NCBI RefSeq assembly: GCF_003576375.1
Contig: NZ_QWGE01000007.1
Coordinates: 121,419 to 185,418, forward strand
Direction: 5' to 3'
Length of the DNA stretch: 64,000 bases
Source of the DNA: Pontibacter oryzae
Lineage (GTDB): Bacteria > Bacteroidota > Bacteroidia > Cytophagales > Hymenobacteraceae
A program made the position numbers and the translations under genes. How positions within the stretch are numbered: position 1 is the first letter of the stretch; every line of letters begins with the position of its first letter. Positions 9,506 through 18,503 of this stretch are shown piece by piece. The notes under the pieces are model-generated. The model had not been told where the DNA came from. It made no database searches and was given only the letters and a program-made list of their open reading frames with translations.

Positions 9506-10567
9506 ATGCTTAACTTCTATCCCGGTCCGTCTAAAGTATACCCTGAGGTTCGCCAGTACTTGCTGGATGCCTATGATGAGGGTATCCTGGAGGCTCCGCA
9601 CCGGGGAGAGCAGTTCGTGCAGTTGTCGCGGGCAGTGGTAGGCCTTATTAAGCGTAAGCTCAACATCCCGCAGGATTACTATATTTTTTTCGCCTCTTCG
9701 GCCACCGAGTGCTGGGAGATCCTGATCCAAAGCCTAACCAAGTATAAAAGCTCGCACATTTACAACGGTGCGTTCGGCGAGAAGTGGTTCCAGTATGCGC
9801 AAAAGCTGCGCCCCCACTCCGAGGGCATCGCCTATGGCATAAACGAGGCCATCCCTGTCAGCGAGCTGCCCATCAGCCCGGACACCGAGTTGATCTGTTT
9901 CACGCAGAACGAGACATCCAACGGCACGCAGGTTACACCCACAACTATACTTAACCTGCACAACCGCTTCCGCGATACGCTGATTGCCGTGGATGCCACT
10001 TCCTCTATGGCCGGGCTAAACCTGAAGCTGATTAAGGCTGATATCTGGTTTGCCTCGGTGCAGAAGTGCTTTGGCCTGCCGCCGGGGCTGGCCGTGATGG
10101 CCTGCTCGCCGCGCGCTATTTTCAGGGCCAAGCAAATGGCCGAGCGGGCGCATTACAACAGCCTGGTGTTTATGTATGAGAAAATGCTGAACTACCAGAC
10201 CACGCACACGCCAAACATACTTAACATTTACCTGATGAAGCGCGTGCTCGAAGAGCGCCCATTTATTAAGGGCATAGAGCAGCACCTCACCGACCGGGCC
10301 AACGACCTGTATACTTTCTTTGAGCAGTTCTCCGATTTCCAGATGCTGATCGAGAACCCCGACGTTCGCTCTAAAACCGTCATAACGCTGCAAGCAAACG
10401 AAAAACTGGTGGAAGATGCCAAGAAACGCGCGCTGCACCACAACATGCGCCTAGGCAACGGTTACGGCAACTGGGCCCGCAACACGTTCCGTATTGCTAA
10501 TTTCCCAGCCATCCAGGACGAGGAGTATGAAGAACTAAAGCGCTTTTTCCTGCATTATTACGCCTGA
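9506..10567 (+). CDS. Class V aminotransferase, phosphoserine aminotransferase-like
   Basis: This is a PLP-dependent fold-type I enzyme of 353 residues. The N-terminus MLNFYPGPSKVYPEV resembles SerC and alanine-glyoxylate aminotransferases. The PLP lysine is probably K187 in WFASVQKCFGLPPG, with the preceding VDATSSMAG (162-170) holding the PLP-ring aspartate. It may be the serine-pathway aminotransferase in this genome, but no serA or serB lies adjacent, so the substrate is not settled by context. Confidence 0.82.
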   Translation: MLNFYPGPSKVYPEVRQYLLDAYDEGILEAPHRGEQFVQLSRAVVGLIKRKLNIPQDYYIFFASSATECWEILIQSLTKYKSSHIYNGAFGEKWFQYAQKLRPHSEGIAYGINEAIPVSELPISPDTELICFTQNETSNGTQVTPTTILNLHNRFRDTLIAVDATSSMAGLNLKLIKADIWFASVQKCFGLPPGLAVMACSPRAIFRAKQMAERAHYNSLVFMYEKMLNYQTTHTPNILNIYLMKRVLEERPFIKGIEQHLTDRANDLYTFFEQFSDFQMLIENPDVRSKTVITLQANEKLVEDAKKRALHHNMRLGNGYGNWARNTFRIANFPAIQDEEYEELKRFFLHYYA

Positions 10568-10570
10568 TTG

Positions 10571-10726
10571 GAGTTGAGGAGTTAAAGAGTTTGTAAGGTA
10601 GAGCGTTTAAGAGTTATTTTGCATTGCAAGTTTAAAGGCTCTCAAATCAAACCTAACTCTCTAAATCTTTAACTCACAAACACCTAAACTTTTTAACTTT
10701 TAACTCATAATTTTTAACTCTTTCCT
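10571..10726. repeat. Self-complementary 8-base tandem words in spacer
   Basis: The spacer before the marC-like gene starts with octamers GAGTTGAG, GAGTTAAA and GAGTTTGT and ends with octamers in complementary sense (TTAACTCA, TTAACTTT). GAGTTAAAGA (within 10579-10589) pairs perfectly with TCTTTAACTC at 10666-10675. A transcript through here would fold into an AT-rich hairpin. Confidence 0.55.
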
Positions 10727-10732
10727 CTAGTC

Positions 10733-11293
10733 ATGTTTAGCATAAAAGAGATAGCGTCGGTTACGCTAACCTTATTTGCCGTGATTGATATCATCGGCTC
10801 TATCCCGATCATCATTGACCTGCGCAAGCGGGAGGGGAAGATTGAGTCTGAGAAAGCAACAATTATCTCAGGCGTGCTGATGATTGCATTTCTTTTTCTG
10901 GGGCAGTCTATTCTAAGTCTGTTCGGCATCGACTTTGAGTCCTTTGCCATGGCAGGTGCCATCATTATTTTCCTGATTGGCCTTGAGATGATCCTGGGCA
11001 AAGACTTTTTTCATACCGACCCTGAAACGAAGAGCGGCTCTATCGTGCCTCTGGCTTTCCCGCTCATCGTGGGTGCCGGCACCATGACGACACTGCTCTC
11101 ACTGCGTGCCGCTTATTCGCTACCGAACGTGCTTGTCGGTATTGTGCTGAACCTCGTGTTTGTATACATTGTACTGAAGGCAAGCAGCTGGATAGAACGC
11201 AAACTGGGCAAAGACGGAGCCAATGTGCTGCGCAAAGTGTTCGGCATCATCCTGCTGGCCATCGCCATAAAACTCTTTAAGACGAATCTTTAA
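10733..11293 (+). CDS. MarC family integral membrane protein
   Basis: This is a 186-residue protein with about six hydrophobic segments and the MarC/UPF0056 features: an N-terminal LFAVIDIIGSIPI (15-27), a central FLIGLEMILG, and PLAFPLIVGAGTMTT. Members are of uncertain function. The E. coli MarC name does not imply drug resistance. It lies between two spacers made of tandem-word repeats and is probably co-directional with rnhA downstream. Confidence 0.88.
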   Translation: MFSIKEIASVTLTLFAVIDIIGSIPIIIDLRKREGKIESEKATIISGVLMIAFLFLGQSILSLFGIDFESFAMAGAIIIFLIGLEMILGKDFFHTDPETKSGSIVPLAFPLIVGAGTMTTLLSLRAAYSLPNVLVGIVLNLVFVYIVLKASSWIERKLGKDGANVLRKVFGIILLAIAIKLFKTNL

Positions 11294-11294
11294 T

Positions 11295-11406
11295 TTTGAA
11301 TAATTGACTTTTGAATAGCTGAATTGAAAAGGTAAACTCATTCCTAACCCTCAACTTCATTTACTCAGCCAAACTCACTCAAAAGTCAGTTATTCAATTA
11401 TTCAAC
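11295..11406. repeat. Self-complementary 7-base tandem words in spacer
   Basis: The left part reads TTGAATA, ATTGACT, TTTGAAT, AGCTGAA in 7-base steps. TTGAATAATTGA at 11296-11307 pairs perfectly with TCAATTATTCAA at 11394-11405. The right arm shares the 17-mer CAAAAGTCAGTTATTCA (11380-11396) with the next spacer (11931-11947). Confidence 0.6.
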
Positions 11407-11415
11407 ATTAAATCC

Positions 11416-11877
11416 ATGATCGAACTATACACTGACGGGGCTTCACGTGGAAACCCGGGGCCGGGAGGCTATGGCGCTATACTTCGCTGGAAACAGCACG
11501 AAAAAGAACTTACCGCCGGCTTCCGGAAAACCACCAACAACCGCATGGAACTTCTGGCTGTGATCGTGGGCCTAGAGGCTATTTCCAAGCCGGGCATCCC
11601 GATCACAGTTTACTCGGACTCTAAGTATGTGGTGGATGCCGTGGAAAAAGGCTGGGTGTTTGGCTGGCAGAAAAAAGGCTTTAAAGGCAAAGCCAACGGC
11701 GACCTGTGGGCGCGCTTCCTGCGCATCTATGCCAAGCACAAGGTGAAGTTTGTATGGGTGCGCGGGCACGCCGGCCACCCCGAAAACGAACGCTGCGACG
11801 AACTGGCCGTGGCCAGCGCCCTCTCCCCCAAACTCCTCATCGACGAAGGCTTCGAATCCGGCATGTATAACAACTAG
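11416..11877 (+). CDS. rnhA: Ribonuclease HI
   Basis: This enzyme degrades the RNA strand of RNA-DNA hybrids during replication. It is a 153-residue single-domain protein. All four acidic catalytic positions are visible: D7 in YTDGASRGN, E45 in RMELLA, D68 in YSDSKY and D128 in ERCDELA, plus the loop histidine H118 in RGHAGHPEN. The basic handle WVFGWQKKGFKGK is present. Flanking spacers on both sides are tandem-word hairpins sharing a 17-base identical arm. Confidence 0.96.
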   Translation: MIELYTDGASRGNPGPGGYGAILRWKQHEKELTAGFRKTTNNRMELLAVIVGLEAISKPGIPITVYSDSKYVVDAVEKGWVFGWQKKGFKGKANGDLWARFLRIYAKHKVKFVWVRGHAGHPENERCDELAVASALSPKLLIDEGFESGMYNN

Positions 11878-11880
11878 AAA

Positions 11881-11960
11881 TTTTGAGTAACTGATTTTTG
11901 AATGATTGAATAAGAACAAAGCCACCCATTCAAAAGTCAGTTATTCAGTCATTCAGAATT
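11881..11960. repeat. Self-complementary 7-base tandem words in spacer
   Basis: TAACTGATTTTTGAATG at 11888-11904 pairs with CATTCAAAAGTCAGTTA at 11927-11943 over 17 positions with one G-T wobble. Further 7-base words (TATTCAG, TCATTCAG) follow. It fills most of the gap between rnhA and trmN6. Confidence 0.6.
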
Positions 11961-11970
11961 CCCTTTCGTC

Positions 11971-12687
11971 ATGCGCAATTCATACTTTCAGTTTAAGCAG
12001 TTCCGGGTAGAGCAGGACAGGTGCGCCATGAAGGTTTGCACCGATTCCTGCGTGTTTGGTGCGTATGCTGAGGTGTCTTCGGCCAAGCGTGTGCTTGATA
12101 TTGGCGCAGGTACGGGTTTGCTTTCGCTGATGGTGGCGCAGCGCAGCGAGGCTGAAATTGATGCCGTTGAGATTAACCCTGAGGCGCAGCAGCAGGCGCA
12201 GGCAAACTTTGCAGCGAGCCAATGGCAGCAGCGGCTGCACCTGCACCCCGTGAGCCTGCAGGAATTTGCCAAACAGCCACGCGCCAAGTATGATGTCATA
12301 CTTTCTAACCCGCCGTTTTTCATCTCCTCGCTAAAATCTCCGGACGCGGCTCGAAATACAGCAAGGCATACTGGCGAATTATTATTTGAAGACATACTTA
12401 CATTTGCACAGCAAAACCTGACCGAAGCCGGAAAGCTATACTTGCTGCTCCCTCCGCCCGAGGCCGCTGTGTTCGAAAAGCTTGCAAAGGCCTCGGATCT
12501 ATACCTGTCCGATGTGCTACACATGCATACATATCACGGTGGCAAATGCATACGCCATATTCAAACTTATACTTTTGCCGCTACTGCAGCGGCTTACACC
12601 AAAGAGTTTTTCATTAGGGAAGTAGATAAAGTAACCTATACTTCAGACTTTTCAGATTTGCTACAGGCGTATTACCTCATGTTTTAG
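11971..12687 (+). CDS. trmN6: tRNA1(Val) adenine-37 N6-methyltransferase
   Basis: This is a SAM-dependent methyltransferase of the YfiC/TrmN6 family that modifies A37 of tRNA1(Val). The N-terminus MRNSYFQFKQFRVEQDRCAMKV is characteristic. The SAM-binding loop DIGAGTGL lies at 43-50, the acidic residue VEINP at 66-70, and the amino-methyltransferase motif NPPF at 113-116. The 238-residue length is normal. It is the last gene of a plus-strand run that starts with aroQ. Confidence 0.9.
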   Translation: MRNSYFQFKQFRVEQDRCAMKVCTDSCVFGAYAEVSSAKRVLDIGAGTGLLSLMVAQRSEAEIDAVEINPEAQQQAQANFAASQWQQRLHLHPVSLQEFAKQPRAKYDVILSNPPFFISSLKSPDAARNTARHTGELLFEDILTFAQQNLTEAGKLYLLLPPPEAAVFEKLAKASDLYLSDVLHMHTYHGGKCIRHIQTYTFAATAAAYTKEFFIREVDKVTYTSDFSDLLQAYYLMF

Positions 12688-12759
12688 TTGCCCTATTGGG
12701 TAGAGCACACATCAGCATCTTAATACATGGGTCTTTTACGTTAAAGCAATATTGATGAG

Positions 12760-13146
12760 TCAGCTAATATCCTGAAGCCTCGTAATTTTATCGCCTTCAA
12801 AATAGAAGATTGATTTTCCTGCCAGGGTTAGTTTATCTCCGGCTTTCATTCCGTTGGGCAAATCCATTGCCACAATGCCCTTGTAAGCGATTTCCGCTTC
12901 TGCCTCATCACTCTTAAATGCTATACTTTTAATCTGCTGCTGCCTTTCTAGAAAGTAATGCGCGGCTGCCTCAGCTTGCTGCTTAAAAGCTGAAATACCC
13001 ATAATTCTGATGCTTGTGATGCCATTAGAGATGTTCTCGAATACTATATCCGGGTGCATATGCTTACTCATGCCGGCCACGTCAAAAGCGTTATAGGCTT
13101 TCACGTAACTTTCTATTATCTCTTTTTTTTGCGCATTGTTACTCAT
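12760..13146 (-). CDS. NTF2-like/SnoaL-like small protein
   Basis: This 128-residue protein has the pattern of the SnoaL-like NTF2 fold: an initial helical part (IIESYVKAYNAFDVAGMSKHMHPDI split over 10-34) and then strands ending in DKLTLAGKSIFYFEGDKITRLQDIS. Such proteins may bind small hydrophobic ligands or act as isomerases, and the actual role is unknown. It lies 9 bases downstream of the saccharopine dehydrogenase-like gene on the same strand, so the two are probably one operon. Confidence 0.75.
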   Translation of the reverse strand: MSNNAQKKEIIESYVKAYNAFDVAGMSKHMHPDIVFENISNGITSIRIMGISAFKQQAEAAAHYFLERQQQIKSIAFKSDEAEAEIAYKGIVAMDLPNGMKAGDKLTLAGKSIFYFEGDKITRLQDIS

Positions 13147-13155
13147 TACATTTTT

Positions 13156-14496
13156 CTAAAGCATTCGCTCTGTCTCCACAAACCTTACCCCATACTGCTC
13201 CAGCTCCTTTAGCACCGGCTCGTACAGTTCTGGGTAAATGGGTATTACAATGCCCCGATGCGAGATTTCACCCCGTAAAAGCAGTTTAGCCAAGATGCCC
13301 ACTGGCAAACCAACGGTTTTAGCCATGGCGGTTTGCACTTCGTCTTCCCCAAGAACCACTAGCGTGGATGTAATTTCGCGCTGCTCCCCGTCAAACTCAT
13401 ACTCGAAAAGGTGCTGCATCACAATCATATCTTTATCGCCTGGGGCTAGTGTTAGTTTTTGTTTCAGGATCTTCTCCAACACTTGGGCAGGTGTGGCTGA
13501 TTCTAAGCCTACAGGAGTATCTTCAAACAGCTCCAGCCACTCCAGTTTCTGAATTATTTCGCTCTCTCGAGGTACCCCTAAGTATAAACTAACGCGCTCA
13601 GCCATGCTTTGGCCCTGCGCAGCAGCTGGAGGCAGAAAAGATTCTAAAAAAGTACGATGCGTCATGCGCTCGGAGCCATCCAGGGTATAACTGTCGTCGG
13701 TGAGGCCAAGCTGCACGAACACATTCCAAGCCTCACAATAGCCTTTGCGGCGTAGGGTACCCCGCAGCATAGTTGGAATATCAAGCAGGCCGTAAGGCTC
13801 CCGGTAGCTCAGGGAGTCGCGGTTGGCGTAACCTTCGAAATACCCAAAACCATCTACATAAAATTCGTCGGTGCGCTGAAACAGTTTGTGATATGGAATA
13901 TACTTGTACTGCCCTTTTTTGATATACTTGGCCGTACCCTGCCCGGCCAGCACCACGTTGCGCGGGTTCCAGGTAAACTTATAGTTCCATGGGTTGTTAT
14001 CGGATTCCGGGGCCACTAACCCGCCCGTGTATGACTTGAAAGAAATAAGCTTTCCGCCAGCCCCTTGTATATTTCTGATGACCTGCATGGCCGACATATG
14101 GTCGATACCGGGGTCTAAGCCCGACTCCATCAGGATTGTCAGGTTATTCTTTTGAGCCTCAGCATGCAGTGCTAGAAAATCAGGAGACACATAACTAGCC
14201 GTAATCAGATGCTTCTGCTGTTGCAAGCATTCTTTTGCCACCTCAATATGGAAAATAGCTGGCAGCAGCGAAATGACCAGGTCAGCCTCACTAACTTCTT
14301 TGGCGCGCTGCTCGGCATGGTGCACATTAAACGTGATGGTTTTGGCAAAGTCTATAGGTGCCACCAATGGTTCTAGGTGCGCCACCTGAATATCCCCGAT
14401 TGTGATATACCAGTGCTCGGCAGTAGCATTATCGAAGAGATACTTGATCAGGGCCATGGCCGAACGGCCTGCTCCCAACAGCAGAATTTTTTTCAT
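13156..14496 (-). CDS. Saccharopine dehydrogenase-like oxidoreductase
   Basis: The 446-residue protein opens with a dinucleotide-binding motif (KKILLLGAGRSAMALIKYLF, GxGxxA type). It has the saccharopine dehydrogenase layout, including GLDPGIDHMSAM (about 126-137) and SFKSYTGGLVAPES. The family interconverts saccharopine with lysine or glutamate semialdehyde, and some members act in lysine or polyamine metabolism. No other lysine-catabolism gene is adjacent, so the substrate stays open. It lies upstream of the NTF2-like gene. Confidence 0.85.
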   Translation of the reverse strand: MKKILLLGAGRSAMALIKYLFDNATAEHWYITIGDIQVAHLEPLVAPIDFAKTITFNVHHAEQRAKEVSEADLVISLLPAIFHIEVAKECLQQQKHLITASYVSPDFLALHAEAQKNNLTILMESGLDPGIDHMSAMQVIRNIQGAGGKLISFKSYTGGLVAPESDNNPWNYKFTWNPRNVVLAGQGTAKYIKKGQYKYIPYHKLFQRTDEFYVDGFGYFEGYANRDSLSYREPYGLLDIPTMLRGTLRRKGYCEAWNVFVQLGLTDDSYTLDGSERMTHRTFLESFLPPAAAQGQSMAERVSLYLGVPRESEIIQKLEWLELFEDTPVGLESATPAQVLEKILKQKLTLAPGDKDMIVMQHLFEYEFDGEQREITSTLVVLGEDEVQTAMAKTVGLPVGILAKLLLRGEISHRGIVIPIYPELYEPVLKELEQYGVRFVETERML

Positions 14497-14624
14497 AGCA
14501 GCATCTTAGGTTCAGGCATAAGATAGAAATTAGCTAGGGCAAGGCCAACAAAAGCTATGGTTTTATCGGGATAATAGTTTAAATTTATAGCCCTTTTCTA
14601 ATTTTTGAACCTACTTGTAACTGA

Positions 14625-15107
14625 ATGGCAAGTGAACTGAAAGTACAAATTAGTGTAGACGTGCTGGAGACCTCAGAACTGAGCGCCCAAGAGCAGCAGG
14701 CCATGCAACTGGCGCAAGATGCTGCCAACGATGCCTACGCGCCATACTCCAATTTTTTGGTGGGCGCTGCACTGCTGCTGGAAGACGGCACCCTGTTTAA
14801 AGGAAGCAACCAAGAAAACGCTGCTTACCCATCGGGGTTATGTGCAGAGCGTACGGCACTTTTTGCCCTGAGCGCCTACCATCCGCACACCAAAATTAAA
14901 CTACTAGCCGTAACGGCACGCCGCCGCCAGGAACAGGAATACCTTCCTGCGATGCCTTGTGGCGCCTGCCGCCAGGTAATGGCCGAGTATGAGCACAAGC
15001 AGCAAGAGCCGATTCCGGTGTTGCTGCAGGCACCTGATGGCAAGTTTTACCGTTTTAAAGCCGTAGCCGATTTGCTGCCCTTCCAGTTTAACAAAGAACA
15101 TTTGTAG
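14625..15107 (+). CDS. cdd: Cytidine deaminase
   Basis: This enzyme deaminates cytidine and deoxycytidine in pyrimidine salvage. It is a homotetrameric-type short form of 160 residues. The zinc site is complete: C73 and catalytic E75 in GLCAERTA, C112 and C115 in MPCGACRQV. The nucleoside-binding motif NQENAAYPSG is at 62-71. It is divergent from the saccharopine dehydrogenase-like gene, with a 128-bp gap between them. Confidence 0.95.
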   Translation: MASELKVQISVDVLETSELSAQEQQAMQLAQDAANDAYAPYSNFLVGAALLLEDGTLFKGSNQENAAYPSGLCAERTALFALSAYHPHTKIKLLAVTARRRQEQEYLPAMPCGACRQVMAEYEHKQQEPIPVLLQAPDGKFYRFKAVADLLPFQFNKEHL

Positions 15108-15175
15108 GAGGTTAGGAGGTAGAGAATTTAGGCTTGCTGCCGTACTTTTCTACTCATAGTTCCCGGGCTGGCGCG

Positions 15176-15220
15176 GGTTTCAACCTGTATCTTTCCTTAA
15201 TGTTGAGTTTGCAACCCAAC
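15176..15220. repeat. REP-like hairpins
   Basis: Two small palindromes lie in the gap after cdd: GGTT-TC-AACC at 15176-15185 and GTTGAGTT-TGC-AACCCAAC at 15202-15220, the latter with one mismatch. The loop size and GTT/AAC composition resemble the pair at 7786-7831. Confidence 0.45.
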
Positions 15221-15304
15221 TTGCTTGGAGAGCCAGATATACTTTAAACCTGAGTACCCGTCAGGGCAGGAATGGCGGAAGTGTAAAATACCTTAACATT
15301 GATT

Positions 15305-15961
15305 ATGACTGAGCATAACTTAACCGTGCCTCGCACGGCCCGGTATTATACCCTAGGCACTCCTTCTGAAAGTATAACCGATCTTTGGATTGTGTGCCAC
15401 GGTTATGGCCAGCTGGCCCGCTACTTCCTGAGGCACTTCAGCGTGCTGGATAATGGCCATACGTTAGTAGTAGCGCCTGAGGCGTTATCGAGGTTCTATC
15501 TGGATGGTTTCTCGGGCCGTGTTGGCGCTACCTGGATGACCAAAGAAGATCGCCTCTCTGAAATCGAGGACCAGGCTGCTTATCTGAACCTCCTGCTAAA
15601 AGAGCAATTGGCCCAGCTTCCGGAGAATGTACGCATAACAGTGCTAGGTTTTTCGCAGGGCGGGGCTACGGTGAGCCGCTGGCTCGCTACGCAGCAAGTG
15701 CCGGTGCACCGCCTCATACTTTGGGCCGCTTCCTTCCCCGAAGATATTGACTTTGCTACCGGAAAAGCCGCTTTTACCAACCTGCCTGTAGCCATGGTCT
15801 ACGGCACTGAGGATGAATTTATCACGCCTGAAACCCTGCAGCGCAAACAGCAGCTGATGCAGGAACTTGGTATCGCGCCTCAGGTTTATACTTTTGAGGG
15901 CAGCCATACTTTGCACCCCGAAACTTTAAAACTCGTGGATGGGGAGTTGCTAACCTGTTAA
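15305..15961 (+). CDS. Alpha/beta hydrolase, carboxylesterase/phospholipase type
   Basis: This is a cytoplasmic serine hydrolase of about 218 residues. Counting from the TTG two codons upstream, nucleophile S119 is in LGFSQGG, the acid is probably D172 in GTEDEF, and H203 is in GSHTLHP. The oxyanion loop is VCHGYGQ. The pattern matches the dienelactone-hydrolase/phospholipase group. The ATG at 15305 is preferred over a TTG at 15299. The substrate is unknown. Confidence 0.82.
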   Translation: MTEHNLTVPRTARYYTLGTPSESITDLWIVCHGYGQLARYFLRHFSVLDNGHTLVVAPEALSRFYLDGFSGRVGATWMTKEDRLSEIEDQAAYLNLLLKEQLAQLPENVRITVLGFSQGGATVSRWLATQQVPVHRLILWAASFPEDIDFATGKAAFTNLPVAMVYGTEDEFITPETLQRKQQLMQELGIAPQVYTFEGSHTLHPETLKLVDGELLTC

Positions 15962-16014
15962 TTTTTAAATTAACTTGATCGTTGGTCTATCATCTTCATA
16001 TATAATGCATAAAC

Positions 16015-17001
16015 ATGAAAAGTAAAGCTCTGAAGTTTTTGCTTAAATTCTTAATAATTAATGCTGCCATCTATCTTATAGCAGCTTTTGCATTGACTTA
16101 CTGGCCCACACCTAAAATTGAAAACACAGAAAATTATGATTTTTCTTCTGTGAGGGAAAGTTCAGGGAATGAAATTTCTGCCAAAGAAGCTTGGATAAAA
16201 CTAAGAGACGGGAAAGAGATTTTTAGCAGAGTTTACGATGGGGAGACAAAGAATGTCTTGATTTTTTTACATGGCTCAGGTTCTGATAGTCGCTACTTAA
16301 GCAAAGCCAGCAAGCATTTTGCTGATTCAAAATTATTCACAGTTATTACCCCAGATCTAAGAGGGCACGGTAGAAATTCTGGTAGCCGTGGAGATATAGA
16401 ACACATAGGGCAGTTGGAAGAAGACCTTGAAGATATTGTGCGGTATGCAAAAGAAAACCTTCATGCTGAAAACATCATCCTTACAGGGCATTCTTCCGGA
16501 GGAGGTTTAGCATTAAGGTACCTAGGTAACAACAAACTGATTAAAGTGAATGGCTCCATTATGTTTTCACCATACCTTGGTTACAAATCTCCAACACTCA
16601 GGCCTGGAAACGGTAATTGGGTCACTGTTTCAGTAAAGCGGTATATTGGGCTTTCTATGCTAAACCATGTTGGCATCAATAGTTTTAACGGACAACCGGT
16701 GCTGTTTTTCAACCGAGCATCAGAATGGAACGATAGCCTACAGGTTGCCAGCTACTCGTATCGGATGGCAATGAGTATGGATCCTGAAGATTTTAGAGCT
16801 GATATTGAAAATATTTATGCGCCAACTATAGTATTGGTTGGCGGGGATGATGAAAGTTTTTATCCAGATAAATTCGCAGAGGTTTTTGCTAAATCAGATT
16901 ATGCAGAAACACATGTTATTAAAGGAGCAGCTCATTTGGCTGTTATTGATAACAGTGAATCATTGAGCAAAATTAGAGAATGGTTAGGAAATTTGAATTA
17001 G
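16015..17001 (+). CDS. Membrane-anchored alpha/beta hydrolase, AT-rich
   Basis: The 328-residue protein starts with a transmembrane segment (about 8-28, LLKFLIINAAIYLIAAFAL). A serine hydrolase domain follows: HGSGSDSRY (86-94), the nucleophile in GHSSGGG with S160, and the late histidine in GAAHLAV. It resembles lysophospholipase-type hydrolases. Its base composition is clearly more AT-rich than its neighbours and it contains no AAGTATR word, suggesting recent acquisition. The substrate is unknown. Confidence 0.8.
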   Translation: MKSKALKFLLKFLIINAAIYLIAAFALTYWPTPKIENTENYDFSSVRESSGNEISAKEAWIKLRDGKEIFSRVYDGETKNVLIFLHGSGSDSRYLSKASKHFADSKLFTVITPDLRGHGRNSGSRGDIEHIGQLEEDLEDIVRYAKENLHAENIILTGHSSGGGLALRYLGNNKLIKVNGSIMFSPYLGYKSPTLRPGNGNWVTVSVKRYIGLSMLNHVGINSFNGQPVLFFNRASEWNDSLQVASYSYRMAMSMDPEDFRADIENIYAPTIVLVGGDDESFYPDKFAEVFAKSDYAETHVIKGAAHLAVIDNSESLSKIREWLGNLN

Positions 17002-17075
17002 AAATCGACAAAGTTCAACTAAATCATACTGACATTTATTAACCAAGTCCATTGCCCAACACACACTCTACTTCT

Positions 17076-17474
17076 TCACCCTCCCTTCTCCCACATTCCC
17101 TCCATCACCACCTCCAGCAGGTGCTGGTCCGGGTCACGGAAGTAGAACGATAGGAAGCCATTGCCCCAATCGTATTCCTGCTCCACAGTAATGCCCAGCT
17201 TCTGGATATTGTCTTTCCAGGGCTGATACTCCTCTTTAGCCACTTCAAAAGCCAAGTGTAATTGCCCTGTGCCGTAATGCGGCGGCAAGGTTCCCCCTTT
17301 TTTCGAGGCCTCGGGGTTGAAGCATAGCAATACCGAAGCGCCGGCCCTAAAGAATACATGCCTCCCCGGCACCTCTCCTATCACCTTAAACCCTAGTTTG
17401 TTATGATAAAACTTTTTAGTCGCCTCTAGGTTTTGCACGTACAAACAGGTTTCTTTAATCTTCTTGATTTCCAT
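17076..17474 (-). CDS. VOC (glyoxalase-like) protein
   Basis: The 132-residue protein has the paired beta-alpha-beta-beta-beta modules of the vicinal oxygen chelate superfamily: first module ETCLYVQNLEATKKFYHNKL, second module beginning near TGQLHLAFEV. H73 of the second module and a late glutamate in DQHLLEVVMEG are candidate metal ligands. The usual first-module histidine is replaced by Cys. Members include glyoxalases, dioxygenases and resistance proteins. Nothing here picks one. Confidence 0.8.
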   Translation of the reverse strand: MEIKKIKETCLYVQNLEATKKFYHNKLGFKVIGEVPGRHVFFRAGASVLLCFNPEASKKGGTLPPHYGTGQLHLAFEVAKEEYQPWKDNIQKLGITVEQEYDWGNGFLSFYFRDPDQHLLEVVMEGMWEKGG

Positions 17475-17579
17475 ACTTCTTAAGACTGGATGTGCATAGG
17501 TATGTTTTGCAAATTAATTTTTGTCTTAACGCATACAGCTGCTTCACGTTTATAAAGTACTCCTGATATCCAGTTACAC

Positions 17580-18440
17580 ATGAAACTCATGACAAAAACG
17601 ATTATAATATTTGTTGCCCTTGTCGGGTTAATGCTTATTGTTTTCCGGAACGAATTGTTCGTTGCCCCCCCTGCCACCGAAGGCGCCCCTGCAGTTTCTG
17701 CCGCTTTTGAGCGGCTGGCCAAGCTGCCATCCGAGGTTAACGAGAGCTCTGGGTTAGCCATACTAGCTGCGGGGCACTATCTAACGCACAACGATGCGGG
17801 CAATCGGCCCTATCTATACGAGCTGGATGCATCGGGTAAACTATTGCAAACCATTAAGCTAAAGCTGCCAAATGTAGACTGGGAGGACCTTGCGCAAGAC
17901 GATGACGGAAATGTATACATCGCTGACACAGGCAATAACGAAAACGACCGCACAGAGCTGGCTGTGTACAAGGTAAATCCCGACGAGCCCGAGAACGTGC
18001 AGGCCATACGCTTTACCTACGAGGACCAAACAAAGTATCCGCCTAAAAAGAAAGACCGCAATTTCGATAGCGAAGCACTGTTCTGGAGCGAGGGCAACCT
18101 GTATGTTATCTCTAAAGACCGAGGCCGCGGCGAGACTGCCAAAGTATACCAACTACCAGACCAAGCCGGCACGCACAAGGCGAAGTTGATAGGCCAGCAT
18201 AAGTTAAAGGCTCAGGTTACAGGGGCCACCATCAGCCCAGACCAAAGCACCGTGGTGTTGCTAAGCGAAGGCGCACTGCATCTTTTCACCGACTTTGATT
18301 CTCCCGCAAAGTTTTATGAAGGTGTTTATGAGCGGCAGAGCCTGAAAGAGGCTGGCCAAACAGAAGGTGTTGCCTTTGAAAGTGAGGATGTACTGATAAT
18401 TACCAGCGAGGGCGGCAACTTATACCGTTATACGTTATAG
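17580..18440 (+). CDS. Exported beta-propeller-like protein
   Basis: This 286-residue protein has an N-terminal hydrophobic segment (about 5-23) acting as signal or anchor. A repeating beta pattern follows with blade-like motifs WEDLAQDDDGNVYIADTGNN (about 101-120), FDSEALFWSEGNLYVIS and ATISPDQSTVVLLSEGALH. This suggests an NHL- or SdiA-regulated-type propeller in the periplasm. The enzymatic or binding role is unknown. A strong shared terminator separates it from lgt. Confidence 0.72.
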   Translation: MKLMTKTIIIFVALVGLMLIVFRNELFVAPPATEGAPAVSAAFERLAKLPSEVNESSGLAILAAGHYLTHNDAGNRPYLYELDASGKLLQTIKLKLPNVDWEDLAQDDDGNVYIADTGNNENDRTELAVYKVNPDEPENVQAIRFTYEDQTKYPPKKKDRNFDSEALFWSEGNLYVISKDRGRGETAKVYQLPDQAGTHKAKLIGQHKLKAQVTGATISPDQSTVVLLSEGALHLFTDFDSPAKFYEGVYERQSLKEAGQTEGVAFESEDVLIITSEGGNLYRYTL

Positions 18441-18454
18441 AGCATCCTGAAAAG

Positions 18455-18494
18455 AAAAGAGCCCCCTTTTGCAGCTGCGAAAGGGGGCTCTTTT
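18455..18494. terminator. Bidirectional terminator between propeller gene and lgt
   Basis: AAAAGAGCCCCCTTT at 18455-18469 pairs with AAAGGGGGCTCTTTT at 18480-18494, a 15-bp perfect stem with A- and T-rich flanks on both sides. It serves two convergent genes. Confidence 0.9.
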
Positions 18495-18503
18495 TATACT
18501 GGG

